Source: Ligula intestinalis
Lineage: Eukaryota > Platyhelminthes > Cestoda > Diphyllobothriidea > Diphyllobothriidae
Assembly: GCA_036362985.1 (NCBI GenBank)
Contig: JAYGXS010000007.1
Span: 4,048,957 to 4,112,956, forward strand
Length of the DNA stretch: 64,000 nt
Direction: 5' to 3'
The notes under the pieces are model-generated. The model was not told the origin of the DNA, ran no database searches, and was given only the letters and a program-made list of their open reading frames with translations. Positions 44,501-56,600 of the stretch are shown one piece after another. The position numbers were made by a program, and so were the translations under genes. The stretch's first letter is position 1. The number at the start of each line of letters is the position of its first letter.

Positions 44501-47500
44501 CATGGAAGGTTACAAGTAATTTTTTTTCATTCTGAAAGCCTTTCCCTTTCATCAGACCGCCCGGAATTAATCCATTTCAGCTATTCAAGGTCAAGAAACC
44601 AATTTCATCAAACGGAGTTAAACGCATAAACATGTGGCTAAATTTCGGTTAAGTAAAATACAACGCGCTAGAACTTCATCCTGCCAAAGATTGCTCGCTT
44701 AAGAACAGTTGGCTTACAGATGTCAAAATCACAACACGGCGAGTTAACATTATGCACCGCTCAAAATGTAAGTTTTCTTAGTTTTGTTTTGTGATTTTAT
44801 GATGTCATCTTTTGTTAAGTTGATATACTGACGGTGCGCGTTCTTGGTTATATAGCTTTTATGTACTTTGCGAATTGTCATTTTATAACCCTTTTACAAC
44901 CACTTGTCCGCATTTTTTATCAAACCAACTGACATTTATAGCCTCAAAGGTAGGGTCCCTATAAATCAGGACCTATGTGTGCACCCTATTGAAAGTGAGT
45001 TTCTGATAGCTGGGCTAGGGGGTACAAATCGAAAGTACAATCATGAATTCAGTTTTGTGAGTGTACCCTAAATAACCACTCCGTATGACATAAATTACGA
45101 CCCTATAAAACAAACATTAAGCAAATAAAATGTTAAAAAAACAAGTTTTTGACAATAATTATTCGTGTTGTAAGCAGACGCAATTGTCATCCTCAAATGC
45201 AATTCCATAAGAACTGTTTAGTGGCCTGAAAAATAAGGAGACGTGTTGTATCACTGTAATCGAAAAAGTACTTGAGAACATACCTGCTAAGTGAAAACAT
45301 CCAACTTTTCTTCTTATTTGGTAAACTTTGTTGTGTGTCTAAACTCATATAACACAACAGCAGGTTTTTATCATGGCATTTGACCCTATCGGCTTCGAAA
45401 AGCGAACAGTTGAGTGGATTGGACAATATTATTTTACGCACATATAGGGTGATTACAGAAACTATCAACGAACCTGCGTTTGTCACCTGATCATAATTTT
45501 TTTTAGTAAACATTTATATTTCCTAAAATATGATTATATTTTTCTGATTTTTAACATTTTAATCAGTGTCACGATAGCTAAAAACATGCATATGTACTTT
45601 CATGCATGATATTCAACGACGGTAGTCCCACTGTCAACTCAACAATATTGTTTATAACCAGCATAAATTAAGAAATTGCAATATAATTCAATAATGGTAA
45701 ATTAACAAGGCGGGATGCAGGTTCAGTCCCTATTCCCCCAAATGAAGCATATTCAGCGCCAACATCGTCCCTTAAGAAAAAAAGATTTTGCTTTATTGCA
45801 TTTCGAAAATAATCTAGTTTAAAATATGCTTTCCTAGAAAGCATGCACTGAATTTTTTTCCATGACTCATTTAATAAAAAGGCGCAGGTCCTTCGGAAAC
45901 TCAGGCAAGGGCCGTTTGTCTTAATTCGCGAAAAAAAGTAAGCCTGAGTTGTGTTGTCCTACCAAAAAGGGCGTTTTAACCAGCAATCTTTAAGTTTTAA
46001 TGTAAAATAAAAGTAACCAGTCAATTTTTACTACTATACAACTTACTGGCATGTCGCCGAACAATGAGCATATGATTTCGGCTTGTATTTATAAGTTCGT
46101 AGCCATTTGATTAAAAAAGTGAAGCATTATGAAGGTATCATCAATACAGTACGATTGTGAAGTATCTTCCATCAATAAAATTTGACAAAACTGACACAAT
46201 ACCTTATTTAGAAAACAAAATCTTCAGCAATATGTGGTTTTCTAAAGCCAAAGGACAAAAACAATAGCATCGTGCGTCATTCGGAAAAATACGCTTATTT
46301 ATGGTGTGGTCCACCATTTGTTCAACAAAAAGCAATTGGAACCATCATGAAAGAGTGCTGGAATTTGAGGTTTTAGTAATTAACTATATAGAAAGTAACG
46401 GACAGCCACTTTCATGAAGAAGAAGAAAGGTCTGAATATGCGCATGTGCCCAGCTATCTTATAAACGTAAACAAAAAGCATTATTTTAAGATAAATGAGA
46501 TTACCTGGTGATCTAGGTTGCTGGCAACGAAAAGCTGTAGTTACGTAAACCGCAATCTCAAGAAATATTCTGACTTTTTTATTCTGCATCGAAAATCCAG
46601 AGACCCAGTTCGACAATGGCATTTGACGTGTTCGTCCGTAAAGGACCTATTTTTCTCTTTTTCTAGGGTAGGTCTAATCCGTTAAGGTAATATATAAATT
46701 CTTTTCGCAATGGTAACCCTTAAGCCCTGATTCTACAGTCTAACTCAATTACTTACTACACCAGATATAAAGTTATTCTTACCGTTAAAAGCTTGCGATC
46801 GTAAACCAAATGTACCTACCAACACTAATGAAGATTCTACACCATTGAATAGTTTTGGTAATCACGTTAACATCTGAGTTTTTGATGGTGTTTGAATAAG
46901 TGAGAAACAGTAAAGATGACATATATACCGGGAATGCTTTTTGTTCTTGGCTGATGACATGCGAATTAATAAGCCAACATCCTGATGAAATTCTCAAATC
47001 TTGAAATTGTGCTGCTGCTAATAAATGTTTCAAGTAACCTGACCCATGTTCCCTTGTACGCTTAAAAGCCCATTCAGGGGTCCAGTAAACGTTATGGAAG
47101 ACTGACCAGAGATGCCAATTTATTTTTGAATATAACAGATCAAGTAAGATGTGTTGTGGTCCTTGGCAACTGGATAACACTCGAGTCCTTAAACCTTGTG
47201 AATGGTAGGCGTGGTGAAGGTAAATTGCCAGAGGGACCTGAGTATGTTATAGCCTTCTTTTCAAATTTATCCTGAAACTAGCACGTTTTCTTTAATCAGC
47301 AAGAGTGGATTAGTTTTTCTGTTAATAAAATGTGTTCTGGACTTTAGAATGGTCAGCAAAATGAGTAGAAATGAATATTTTGAGAGCAGTAACTCTAAGC
47401 TTAGCTTGAGCACATTGCTGAGCATAATGGAAGAATATAGCGAAAATTGCACTCTGACAAATACTATATATAAGGGCATTAACGAGGTATATTTTATCGA

Positions 47501-49717
47501 CAAACGCCTGAGGATACGTTAAATAAATATATTTGTATACAGGGTGATAACTCAGCGATATCGACTGAGTGCTTCATTAGGTCGAAGGTAAACGCTGAGC
47601 CTAGCTCGTGGATACTTTCGAAGTCAAAAAGTGTCTTAATAGCTTTCTTACTTCCCTGTACATGGTTCGAAGTAACGTCATTAAAACTGGGAGCGTTTTC
47701 GGGTAAAGTAAAGAAAAACGAAAGCTGTTATACCTTTGTGCAACTTTTTGTTAAACACAATGGAGGGATCTTTATGCACAAAACCTTTTTGAAATATAGT
47801 TATAATTTTTTTCTGCAGCATTTATTGTATGCGTATGTCATTAAAAGTCGATAACATAAAACTTCGAGGAGGTGAACCTTTTCAGTTGCTCAGGCACTTT
47901 CTCTTTACTCTGCTTAAGAATATACCTTGCCTTCTTCAGAAAACTACAGTTTCCCATTGTTGTTCGCTTTCGCCTTCTAAAACTGGTACAGTTCATTCAT
48001 TTTGGGATGCAGTGAACTTAAAGTGGAAGATTTTTGCGGGAAAAAATGGGCTGCCTAATCGGGCTTTCACGCTCTTAAAAGAGAAGTATAATCAGCAGCT
48101 TTAAATAATCACTTTGAAATATTTTTATAAAATACTCTCAAATTGCCAAAATTTATTTTGTGGTTTAAATATATAGAGTAGTTTTCCTATTTCATAATTG
48201 ATTTTGGATTAGGCAATACACATCATTTTGCGTGACGTCAGCATATGCGGCGTGTCCCTTAGCTCTTATTGCAGTTAATGAAGAACATAAATAAAAAGGA
48301 GATATATCTTGGCTGAAATATTCATATGAACTAGCATAAACATATTAAATCTTCACAAAAATCTAAATAAACAGGTAATGTCTATCTGAGAAGTAACTGA
48401 CCCAATGTAAAATGTAACTTTTTTGGTCAAGGATTACAAAAAACACGTCACAAATTACACACAACATGTACAATTAAAACATGTTACATTTCGTTCGACG
48501 TCTTTGAGCATTTGATTGTCTGACATCGACATCAGCAAGTTGTTGATGCAATGTGCAAAGTGGGAACTGAGAAAACAATGCACTTTTTATTCATGGAAAG
48601 ATCATTTTTGGCTTCAAAGAAGTGTTTGAACAAATTAAAGTCCGAGCTCTACCCCGGAATACGATTGCACTGAAAGACACGTAAGGAGGGGCTGGCTGCA
48701 GTCTAATAAGTTAGATTATGGTTGTATTTGTAAGTAAGTTTAGACAGTGTTGTGTATTTTGAAAGAAATTTTCCTTTATCACCTTACTTTGTAATTCTTT
48801 CTACAGTTTGAGTGCCACAAGCTGCAGATAGTTCGCCAACTTCCGGTAAACTCTCTAAAATGTTTGTGTTTTAGTTAATTTTTTCCGTAAATGCCAATTT
48901 ATTTAACCTTATTAACAAAAAATTAGAAACAGGGAATACTCCGAAAGCATTTACGTAACTAATTAGTTTTCTTACATTCTTTTTCAGGCAGCTATCTGCG
49001 TGGATAATGATAGTAGAAGCACACAAACATGCCAACTTATTAACGTTAAAAAAATACTGCACCAAACAAAACTCAAAAATGTATACGTCAGCGATGAATT
49101 TTTTTAAAAATTCTACGAAATAGTTCCTCCTTTAAAAAAAACTGCTTTCCTTAGTGCTTTGTTGCCAAATGACTGTGTATATTATCTATCTTAGGGATGA
49201 AGCCAATATTTAAATGAAATATTTGTCCAGTTTCTTGATTTCTCTAAATATCAGCGCTGAATACTTTGATGAAACTGAGCGAATTTACCTTTCGATATAA
49301 ACCGTAACAGTTTTCAGAATGTTTTTTTTACTTCAATGCATCAATTTTTCGTTGATGATGTAGAACAAAGTGACAGAAATATCCTAAGATATGTTTAAAA
49401 CATGAATTATTTTATTTGTTCCGTTCAAAATTGCATGTACATTGATTTTCTCATTATATTAAAAACTGGTGTGGAGTTCTTTTTTAGCGTTCCATAGGAA
49501 AATTAATACCTTTCGTGACATTTTTATGTCACTCAACTATGGTCAGTCATTTTGGCGCAGGAAAATAATTGTCGGTCTCGTTTTTTGTTGACCGCAAAAA
49601 ACATAAAATATTTATGGGGAAATATTTTAAAAAGTGACTTATTTTTCTCATATGTATAATATCCTCAGTTTTGTAGAAACAATAGAAAGAAAACCGTTTT
49701 TCAACACGAATTTGTTA
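44501..49717. other. No recognisable gene
   Basis: About 5.2 kb, AT-rich. Frames at 46785-47180 (minus, 131 codons) and 47829-48104 (plus, 91 codons) have no recognisable domain and no repeat partner; neither shows convincing splice sites or conservation cues that can be judged from one sequence. Confidence 0.5.
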
Positions 49718-49792
49718 GATAAGTGAAGTAAGTTGCATTCCGCGATGATATGATGAAAAGAAAGAAGATCTTCGGAAAATCGAGTTGTACTC

Positions 49793-49832
49793 GTGAATTT
49801 TCGAACAAGTATCACGTGTTCGTCGACAGTCT
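49793..49832 (-). ncRNA. Hammerhead-like motif of PLE-2, second long copy
   Basis: Minus strand: core box CTGTCGA (A6 replaced by T; plus 49823-49829), C, stem II GAACA...TGTTC (five perfect pairs), and GAAAATTC (49795-49802). Stem II is better than in the copy at 28.1 kb but the core box is damaged; the three copies together imply an ancestral CTGACGA-C-GAACA...TGTTC-GAAAATTC. Confidence 0.35.
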
Positions 49833-50079
49833 AAATTAAAAGTGATGGCTGGGAATATCGCACTACAGATTTGGAGGCAGAGGTTACAATGGACGGGGGA
49901 GGGAAGGGGGGATTGGGTAGAAGGGTTATGGTGGCGTGACACCCGCGGCGATAGGTTGTGCGAATGAGGAGAGGGGGTGTTAGTGTTTGGACTATGGTCC
50001 GCATGTTCGGGGGAGGGGGGGCTGGTTAAGATTCAGAGAAATTCCACTTGACCGGGCACAGAGAGCCTGTTGCTGTTTC

Positions 50080-50740
50080 AGGCTGTGTCCAGATTAGTAG
50101 ACCATGCACGAAACCCGGTATAGTGTGAATCAAGCTCCACGTGCCCGTTTATACTAGCTGGATTCGAGTTCCAAGCTTCAAAGAATTCTCTCGCTTGTCG
50201 TGTATCAGCCATTGCGATTACGTCGGTGGCATCCCAATTAAAGCGGTGATCACACTCAATGGAGTGTGCAAATACGAGTGATCAATAGTTCCGTAGGCGA
50301 ACGGCTGAGTTGTGTTCGTTTATGCGAGTCTCAAGGCGTCGGCCTGTTTGGCCAATATAAACGCAAGGGCAACCAGCACACGGTATACGATAAACGACGT
50401 TACTTAGTTGTCCCACGGGTAGAGCGTCCTTTAATCGACATTAGCTTGCGCGCAGTGAGGTTGCGGGCTTGTGGGTAACGGAGATGCAAAAGAGACTTAG
50501 TTGCCGAGAGATGGTTTCAGATACTCCATTCATGTAGGGTAGAGAATAAAATTTCCTTGGCAATGTAATATCGTTGGGTGGGAGGTTTTGTGCTTGACCC
50601 CGACGTCTAAGGCACTTCTTGACAAAGCTTATCGGATATCCATTGGCCCGGAGAAATTTGTACAAGTACGTTTGTTCTTTCTTGAGCAAATAAACTTGCA
50701 TATAAAGCATAAGCGTACACTCAAACCATTGATGTTTGAC
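50080..50740 (-). pseudogene. PLE-2 GIY-YIG endonuclease, two nonsense codons
   Basis: A single reading frame interrupted only by TAA (near 50438-50441) and TGA (50282-50284). It reads FLRANGYPISFVKKCLRRRG, then YSLPYMNGVSETISRQL and THKPATSLRAS, stop, VVYRIPCAGCP, CVYIGQTGRRLETRINEH (both tyrosines of GIY-YIG, Gly, the Arg-containing helix and the His intact), stop, FAHSIECDHRFNWDATDV, REFFEAWNS (Glu), and a final VELDSHYTGFRAW before a terminal stop near 50079. The paired cysteines CAGCPC precede the YIG strand, as in other Penelope endonucleases. With just two point stops it is relatively young. Confidence 0.8.
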
Positions 50741-52474
50741 CAGTAGGCGTGAGGGGGGCTGGGGTAATAAGTTTTTTGACTGTCCTTAATGCCAAGGCTC
50801 ATCGTCCCTCGTAAAAATGCAAGTACTCTACGAGTATTCAACATGACTGTCCCCATAATTTTCCTGAGACCTTCTCTTTCTCACGTTCTTTAGCCAACAA
50901 TACAATACTATCCATTACCTTATGAAAGGCGCCCTGTGATGAAAAGCTTCAGCAGCAAAAAGATTGGCCGTATATGTACTTGGAGTATTCCCTTTTTCGT
51001 CTTTAACTTACGCATAAGCGGAAATTACGGTAAATAAAAGTATGCGTTACGACCTACTTTTCATTTATTTTAAGTATCGCTCCCTTCATTTTCGGGATAA
51101 CGCATGGAGAGTTTTGGCAACTTCACAACCAGTTGACGCGATAAAACAAAGTGCGTCCAATAATTTAGCCATGGAATTTTGTGATTAACCCTTCACAACA
51201 AAGCAAACCGCATTTTAAAAAAAATAGCTTTGTCATATGAATTTAAGCAAACTTGGAATAAAGATTCTGGTTCTAAAGGGGTCATATTTTATTATGAAAA
51301 GAGTTTGGCAGATTTGAATGGTACACTTGATGCAAGTGTTGAAAATTCGCGGCGTCACTGAGAGACGAATCTATACAGTAGGGAAGTGTTTGCGTAGCCA
51401 ACCCACTGCCATTGAGCTACCAGGGTTGCCAAAGCCACAAGGTTCTGCCAGTTGGGTCAACTTGATATTTTCTAACCAGGGGTGTCATCTCTTGCCGTCT
51501 CCGTCAGGCGTTAAATTTACCTACCACGATTCATGCCCGTCCTGTCGGATGGTCAAACCATTACTGCATTATCTTTCCCTTTACCCGTAGACCAACAAAG
51601 GAATCGCATTGTCCAAATCATCGGAGCTGTAGCTATCGACCTGTCGTCACAAGCATTTCCAGTCTTTTTCCGTTCTCCAAAAATAGGACCCGTGTCCCCA
51701 CTGCATGTGCAAGGCAGATTGGAGCTCATGCGTGTCAAAAAGCCTAAAGGACCACAAAAATAATGATCACATCAAATATTTAGTCCTCAAAAGGGCATCC
51801 AAATGCTTCCATAAGCACATGCGAGAAACATATAGTGACTATCACAGTGATTTATTTGTTCCATGGAAAAATCCTTCTCATGACTCCAGGAGTTTCACGC
51901 AGCCGTCCAAAATGCAGCATCATGTTTAAGAGACACTACTGTGGAGAATGAGGTTGGAGGCTTAATATTACATCCCTTTACGTATTATGCGCACAGCAGG
52001 TCTTTGTGCACTGCAACAACCGACAAGATAAGTTGTGTTTTTAAGCCAGTTCATGCAGGGGCAGTGACCAACACTTGAAGTCATAGTAGACTTTCAAAGC
52101 ATTTACCACACTCTCTATCTTCACCGGTAAGTATCTTGTGTCAAAACAATGCCAAGTAGGTTAGGGGTAGGATCGGCGTAGGCGATCGGGTCTGCCATGC
52201 CTCAAGAAGATTCTTCAGAGTTCGAGGGCTATATAAGGCAGGGCTTGCAGGTGCTGGAGTCTGTACCTAGGCATACTGTTTGCGTCCTGCACTCCCAGTA
52301 CTCAGCATTCGTTTGGTTACTCAATCTGAATAACGGTGCAACGCCCTGATTAAGTTTCCAAAATGGCCTTCGGCATTTAGCACGTTTAAGGGAAATCAAA
52401 GGCATTGCTTACGACACTTAATAAACCGAAGATTATAATGAACTAATAGTGCTGAAAATTCGATTCCCGGGTGG
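50741..52474. other. No recognisable gene; one tRNA-like sequence
   Basis: Contains the tRNA-like stretch at 51355-51432. Short overlapping frames around 51318-51763 show no domain. A patch at 52150-52330 is GC-richer but has no partner in the window. Confidence 0.5.
51355..51432 (-). other. tRNA-like sequence or SINE head (Pol III box A and weak box B)
   Basis: On the minus strand 'GGTAGCTCAATGGCAGTGGG' contains TAGCTCAATGG (plus 51409-51419), a good match to the tRNA box A. About 40 bases downstream GATTCGTCTC (near plus 51361-51370) is a partial box B. The D-arm and anticodon arm do not fold as a normal tRNA, so this is at best a tRNA pseudogene or the head of a tRNA-derived SINE. No second copy was noticed in the window. 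Confidence 0.25.
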
Positions 52475-52521
52475 ATGATCAGAGGAAAGTGTAGAGTTCG
52501 CCGGAAGAGGTTTATTACAAG

Positions 52522-52558
52522 CCTGACGTTTCGGCTAGTGACCTCGTCTACCCATCTT
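52522..52558 (-). ncRNA. Hammerhead-like motif 2 of PLE-3
   Basis: Minus strand: TAGACGA (expected CTGACGA), stem II GGT-CACTA-GCC directly adjoining the core without the extra C seen in PLE-1, then GAAACGTC and AGG. The cleavage side and stem II are good; two core-box bases are changed. Confidence 0.4.
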
Positions 52559-52724
52559 AAGGCTCGTGATAAAACTCTCCTCGTGAATGATACTCTTTCT
52601 TCTGATATACTGAACTATGTAAACGCCGAACGATTCGACTTGCAGATATGCAATTGCGTTCATCATCTCCCAAAGGTGAGGAAGAAGAAGTGGGGGTGGG
52701 TTCATGGATCCAATTGTATTTAAA

Positions 52725-52762
52725 CTGGCGTTTCGAAAACCTTCTCTCTTCCATCGTCAGAT
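52725..52762 (-). ncRNA. Hammerhead-like motif 1 of PLE-3
   Basis: Minus strand: CTGACGA core box (plus 52754-52760), a weak arm GGAAGA...TTTTC, GAAACGCC, then AGT. The core box and GAAA are intact, but the cleavage-side triplet reads GCC instead of GTC, which breaks the conserved 15.1-16.1 pair. Confidence 0.35.
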
Positions 52763-53129
52763 TTAGCTGCGTCTGGTGGTCTTGAGTTAGTTGGACGTGT
52801 GAACTTTGACCTACCTGTTCGTTGCCGAGCGCATGTGGTCTCCTGGATGTTGGCTGCTGGTGATCTGGCGTGACCATCGTCCCCTCTGCGGTCAGCGTAG
52901 TTGTAGGCGAGTCAGTATGCTTTCTAGCCTCCCCCACGTCACCCGGCGGACTGAAAACTCGTTGCTGTTCCCTTGGGTTGTTCTTTGCCTCGCGGTTGCG
53001 ACTTTGAGACAGTGTAAATGTTGGTCTCGTGACCTCCGACGTCCAGCCCTATTTTCAGTGGACGTGGGCTCTCGGTCTTGCGTACTTGTTTGCCCTACTG
53101 GCTCTGGCCGACTTGATCCGAGCCTTGTG

Positions 53130-53640
53130 CGAAGCGCTTTGTAGGCAAGGTTCAGAGCGCTAGCTCTGTTTATTGTGCCAGTGGACTACCAACTTTCCAG
53201 CACTATCATGGCCATTTTCTCATCAGCAGTGCCGATAACCCCCACTTTCTCAAAAGAGAATTCGTGATTGAGGTGGTGCACTTGGCCATAGACTGAAGGC
53301 AACTCGTTTTTGCGATTGCTTGCAAGTTGCTGTTCGTGCAATATTGTGCCCAGTCATTTGCCCATCTGTCCAAAGTACCTCGGCTTGCAGTTTGTACATG
53401 ATAGGCTAAAGACTACGGGTGGTTGCTCGGTTGCTGGCAGCGGGTCCTTGGATTCCATGGTTTTTTGTCTGATTGTGAAATCTGGTCTGTGCGCTACTAC
53501 AATCACAAAGGGTTCTAGGATTAACGAGGTCACCTTTGAAACGTTTTTCACGTAGGGGATGGCAAGCCAAAATTTTGGCTTTTCTTTTTCGCTTGACTGA
53601 TGTATGCAAATTATGCTGAATTTTAAAGATGCACAAACCC
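53130..53640 (-). pseudogene. PLE-3 GIY-YIG endonuclease remnant
   Basis: Minus-strand reading: KPKFWLAIPYVKNVSKV and VVAHRPDFTIRQK (linker), then VVFSLSCTNCKPRYFGQMGK, the GIY-YIG core with a Cys-x2-Cys pair (GVY is VVF, YVG is YFG), followed by a stop and, in the same frame, LHEQQLASNRKNELPSVYG, HEFSFEKVGVIGTADEKMA and VLESW (catalytic-helix Glu) with another stop after it, ending YKALRTR. The helix Arg region (normally L.TRI.EH) is damaged. At least two nonsense codons; not functional. Confidence 0.7.
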
Positions 53641-53650
53641 ACTTAGTCAG

Positions 53651-56600
53651 ATGGTGGCTAGGACCAGCCAGGTTGTCTGATTGAGTCTCACACCACTAAT
53701 AGAGTAGTGCAAATACGCAGGCGCTGTATTAACGTCACTTCGTAACGTAGATCCTGCGTAACAGCTGACGGCGAGATTTTGTTCCACAAAGAAATAAATT
53801 TAGACTGAAGAGGATCTGATTATTGCACCTCTGCTGTGGCACTTCCAAACATATGCAAGGTAAAGCCTTCGCGAACAGACGTGGAGGTAAGTATCCTGGT
53901 GTGGGTGATGTGTGTTGGTGGCCGGTTAGTTTTTTGGTCAGCTGCTTCGCCCACGCACACGCCCTGGCGTCATGCGTTAGTGTGTAATAAAACGCAGATG
54001 TGTTTCGCCAGACGAAAAAATGCACTTACACAAACCTACACATGTACCGGCCGTGACTATCTAGTGCTCCGGGCGTTGGTGCAGCTATCTGCGACAGACT
54101 GATGGTTAAATTAAAGTCGTGGGATATGATAGCACACTCGCATTTCATCATGTAATCCGGATGGACCGGCACATATGGAATATTCTTCACTGAACGTGAC
54201 CGACTATCTGTCTGACTGGAGCTTGATAAAAAAAACGTCGGCTCGATGACAATTGGTTAAAATGGGGGACAACTTTCTGAAGTAATTTGTGGTTAAACAT
54301 TTATTTCTTGGTTAGCGAGTATAAAAACATACACATTTGTGTTGGAATTCATTTTAATATTTATTTATTTATTTAAATATTAACTAATGCCTATTGGTAG
54401 ACATTTAACATTATTTGGCGGACTTTAACGGAAAATGGAAATGCGAACTTATATTGGCGGAATTTAACAAAAAGGATAAGTTCGGCGAATGAACATGTTT
54501 ATATTGGTAAGAGTTATAAGTCACCCGCAAATAGCACCACCATTCACATTCCTATCACAAATAGTTGCTTAGAGCTGACCCACCTCTGTCAACGAACATA
54601 TATGTTTGCTTATTTTGCCACTTTGCAGGAAATTTTCAAAAATTGTGTTAATTGTTAACTCACTATTCGGGCGCAATTTCAAATCCCAAAGACAGGAAAC
54701 AACCTAAAAAAAACTTTCTCTTTTGCTGTTAGTTTTAATTATGTTTTACTGTTGTATGCAGTCAAAACTGGGCGAAATATAAACTTCGTTTCAATTGAAA
54801 AAACCTGACTTTAAATGTATGATACTGACGTAAGGTATTTACGTTTATACATTTAGTTTACAGTTATGCAAAAGAAGAAGCTGCAGATTATATAGGGACA
54901 TAAGTTCGGGACGGGTAGGATGGACACATGAACAATGTGCTCTCAGTGTTCCTTGAATGTTTGTCAATGAAAATATTCTCGCTGTCGGCTAAAGAACTAG
55001 CCCATTATGGGCCGAAAGTTTAGCAGCATTTTCTTTAGCATGAGGCCTTGCAGGGTTAAAAGTCTACGAACGCCATCAGAGTGAAAGCGAGATTTTATCG
55101 AGTCAGCACATAACATTTTTGAAAGTTAACCTCAAGGTAGAAAACTTGTGATAGCCCGCTTAAACAAAAGGTAGTTTTGCTGAGAGTTAATACTTCTGGG
55201 GAGCTTATTCGAGAGTGCAATGACGTTTTCTGAAAATACTTTATGGAACCTTACTCTGTGTGCCATAGAAAAAATAAAAAACACAGCTCGATGCCTGGCT
55301 CGCCGAGCGTGCTCGGGCTGCCTGATGATACTGGGTTGAAGGTGCGGCCATTCAAAAGTTGAAAATGTAAAATGAGACCTTTCTGTTATCTACGAAGCCA
55401 CACAGGATCGTGATTGAAAAGCTTACGCCATTATTGGTAGGCTAAGCTACGGTGTTCCGAAATTAATACTCTTTAAGCCAATAAGTGCTCGATCAATTCT
55501 GTATTCTTCCGTTCACTATTGCGCAGAAGACTGAATTGGGGCGCAAAGTATAAGGACTTGTAGCAACCTTTATGGCCTTACAATTTCTAAGATTAAATCT
55601 GGTAGTTCGGCGTGCTTTTTAGAATATCACGGCACAGTACTCTGAGGGATTAAAACTATTTGAATAGGATATGCCTAAATCCTTGTGTGATGATATAAAA
55701 AGAATCAACTTGCAGCAAAATGTAAAATAATTTTTTAAACCATTTAGGTAGGGCTTTTATGTACCCACACCGGGAAAAGTGTTAATTAATTGTGATTTTT
55801 TTCAGGGAAACTTACGTGTGCACATTGACTCTCCCTTTTTGTGTACAGGTATTTTGTGATATGCAAAAAATAGCACCTCGGCTTTTTGGCTATGCCAAAT
55901 GACACAAGCCGATGAAGTGAAATAAAGGCACAAAGATCACGTGATTTAGAAACATTGTCGTGCACAGTGATAATATGCTGGAACAAAACAGGGGAGGTGT
56001 CGATTTGAGATATAAGGATCATTACCGAATTGTGAAAGTTGTAGACAGAAACTCTCTTTGCTGATCGCAGAGGCCGCAAACAAAGTCGCGGAAACGGATT
56101 CACACGTCTTATTCGAATCTTACCAAGGAGGTAGGTTTAATGCCGTGTAGTTTATTTTTGCCAGGTGGAGAATGCTGGGAAAATGCAGGATGCATGGACG
56201 GTAAGAAGTTAGAATTAGGGCCCATTAGAGCCATAATCCGTAACGTGTGTAAAACGAGGCTAGCTCTATAAAAAACAACATTGCTTGTTCATTGCATATG
56301 CGCACTTAAATGTGACTAAAATGGTAGACCACATCAAACCGAAAAAAATAGGAATGATTGTTTAAATAGTATAATGATTGGCAACAACAAAAGCACCAGA
56401 AATAAATTATGTAACTGCGCAAATATCGGGAAGTGCTAACATTAGCGTAACAGTTTAAGCAACTACGCACTTTTGACTACTTAATAAAAAACTTAACTGC
56501 AAACTACACTGAGACGTAAATAGCCTTATAAGATTAAGATACAATTTCAAAGGCTAAACTTACAAACTCAAACTAAAGTGAACAAATAAAGAAAGGAAGA

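Larger units (their letters stand above)
49718..50740 (-). mobile_element. PLE-2 fragment (C-terminal coding part to 3' end)
   Basis: The longest PLE-2 copy. From 5' to 3' on the minus strand: the helix-linker region (50441-50710), the GIY-YIG domain (about 50080-50420), a UTR with a C-rich tract (G-runs on the plus strand at 49894-49925 and 50019-50029), a hammerhead-like block (49795-49829) and the edge 'gataagtgaagtaag' at 49718. Matches 28491-28990 at high similarity over the last ~480 bases. The reverse transcriptase is missing and the 5' truncation lies near 50740. Confidence 0.85.
52475..53650 (-). mobile_element. PLE-3 fragment (GIY-YIG region to 3' end)
   Basis: A third Penelope-like family on the minus strand: coding part at about 53130-53640, a C-terminal tail, then two hammerhead-like blocks about 200 bases apart (52725-52762 and 52522-52558), and an end near 52480. 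Protein identity to PLE-1 and PLE-2 is limited to family motifs. No upstream reverse transcriptase was recognised. Confidence 0.7.

Noticed and set aside
46785..47180. 131-codon minus-strand frame with a possible GGTAAGAAT donor after it
   Set aside because: No domain and no supporting acceptor; composition gives no reason to favour it over chance.
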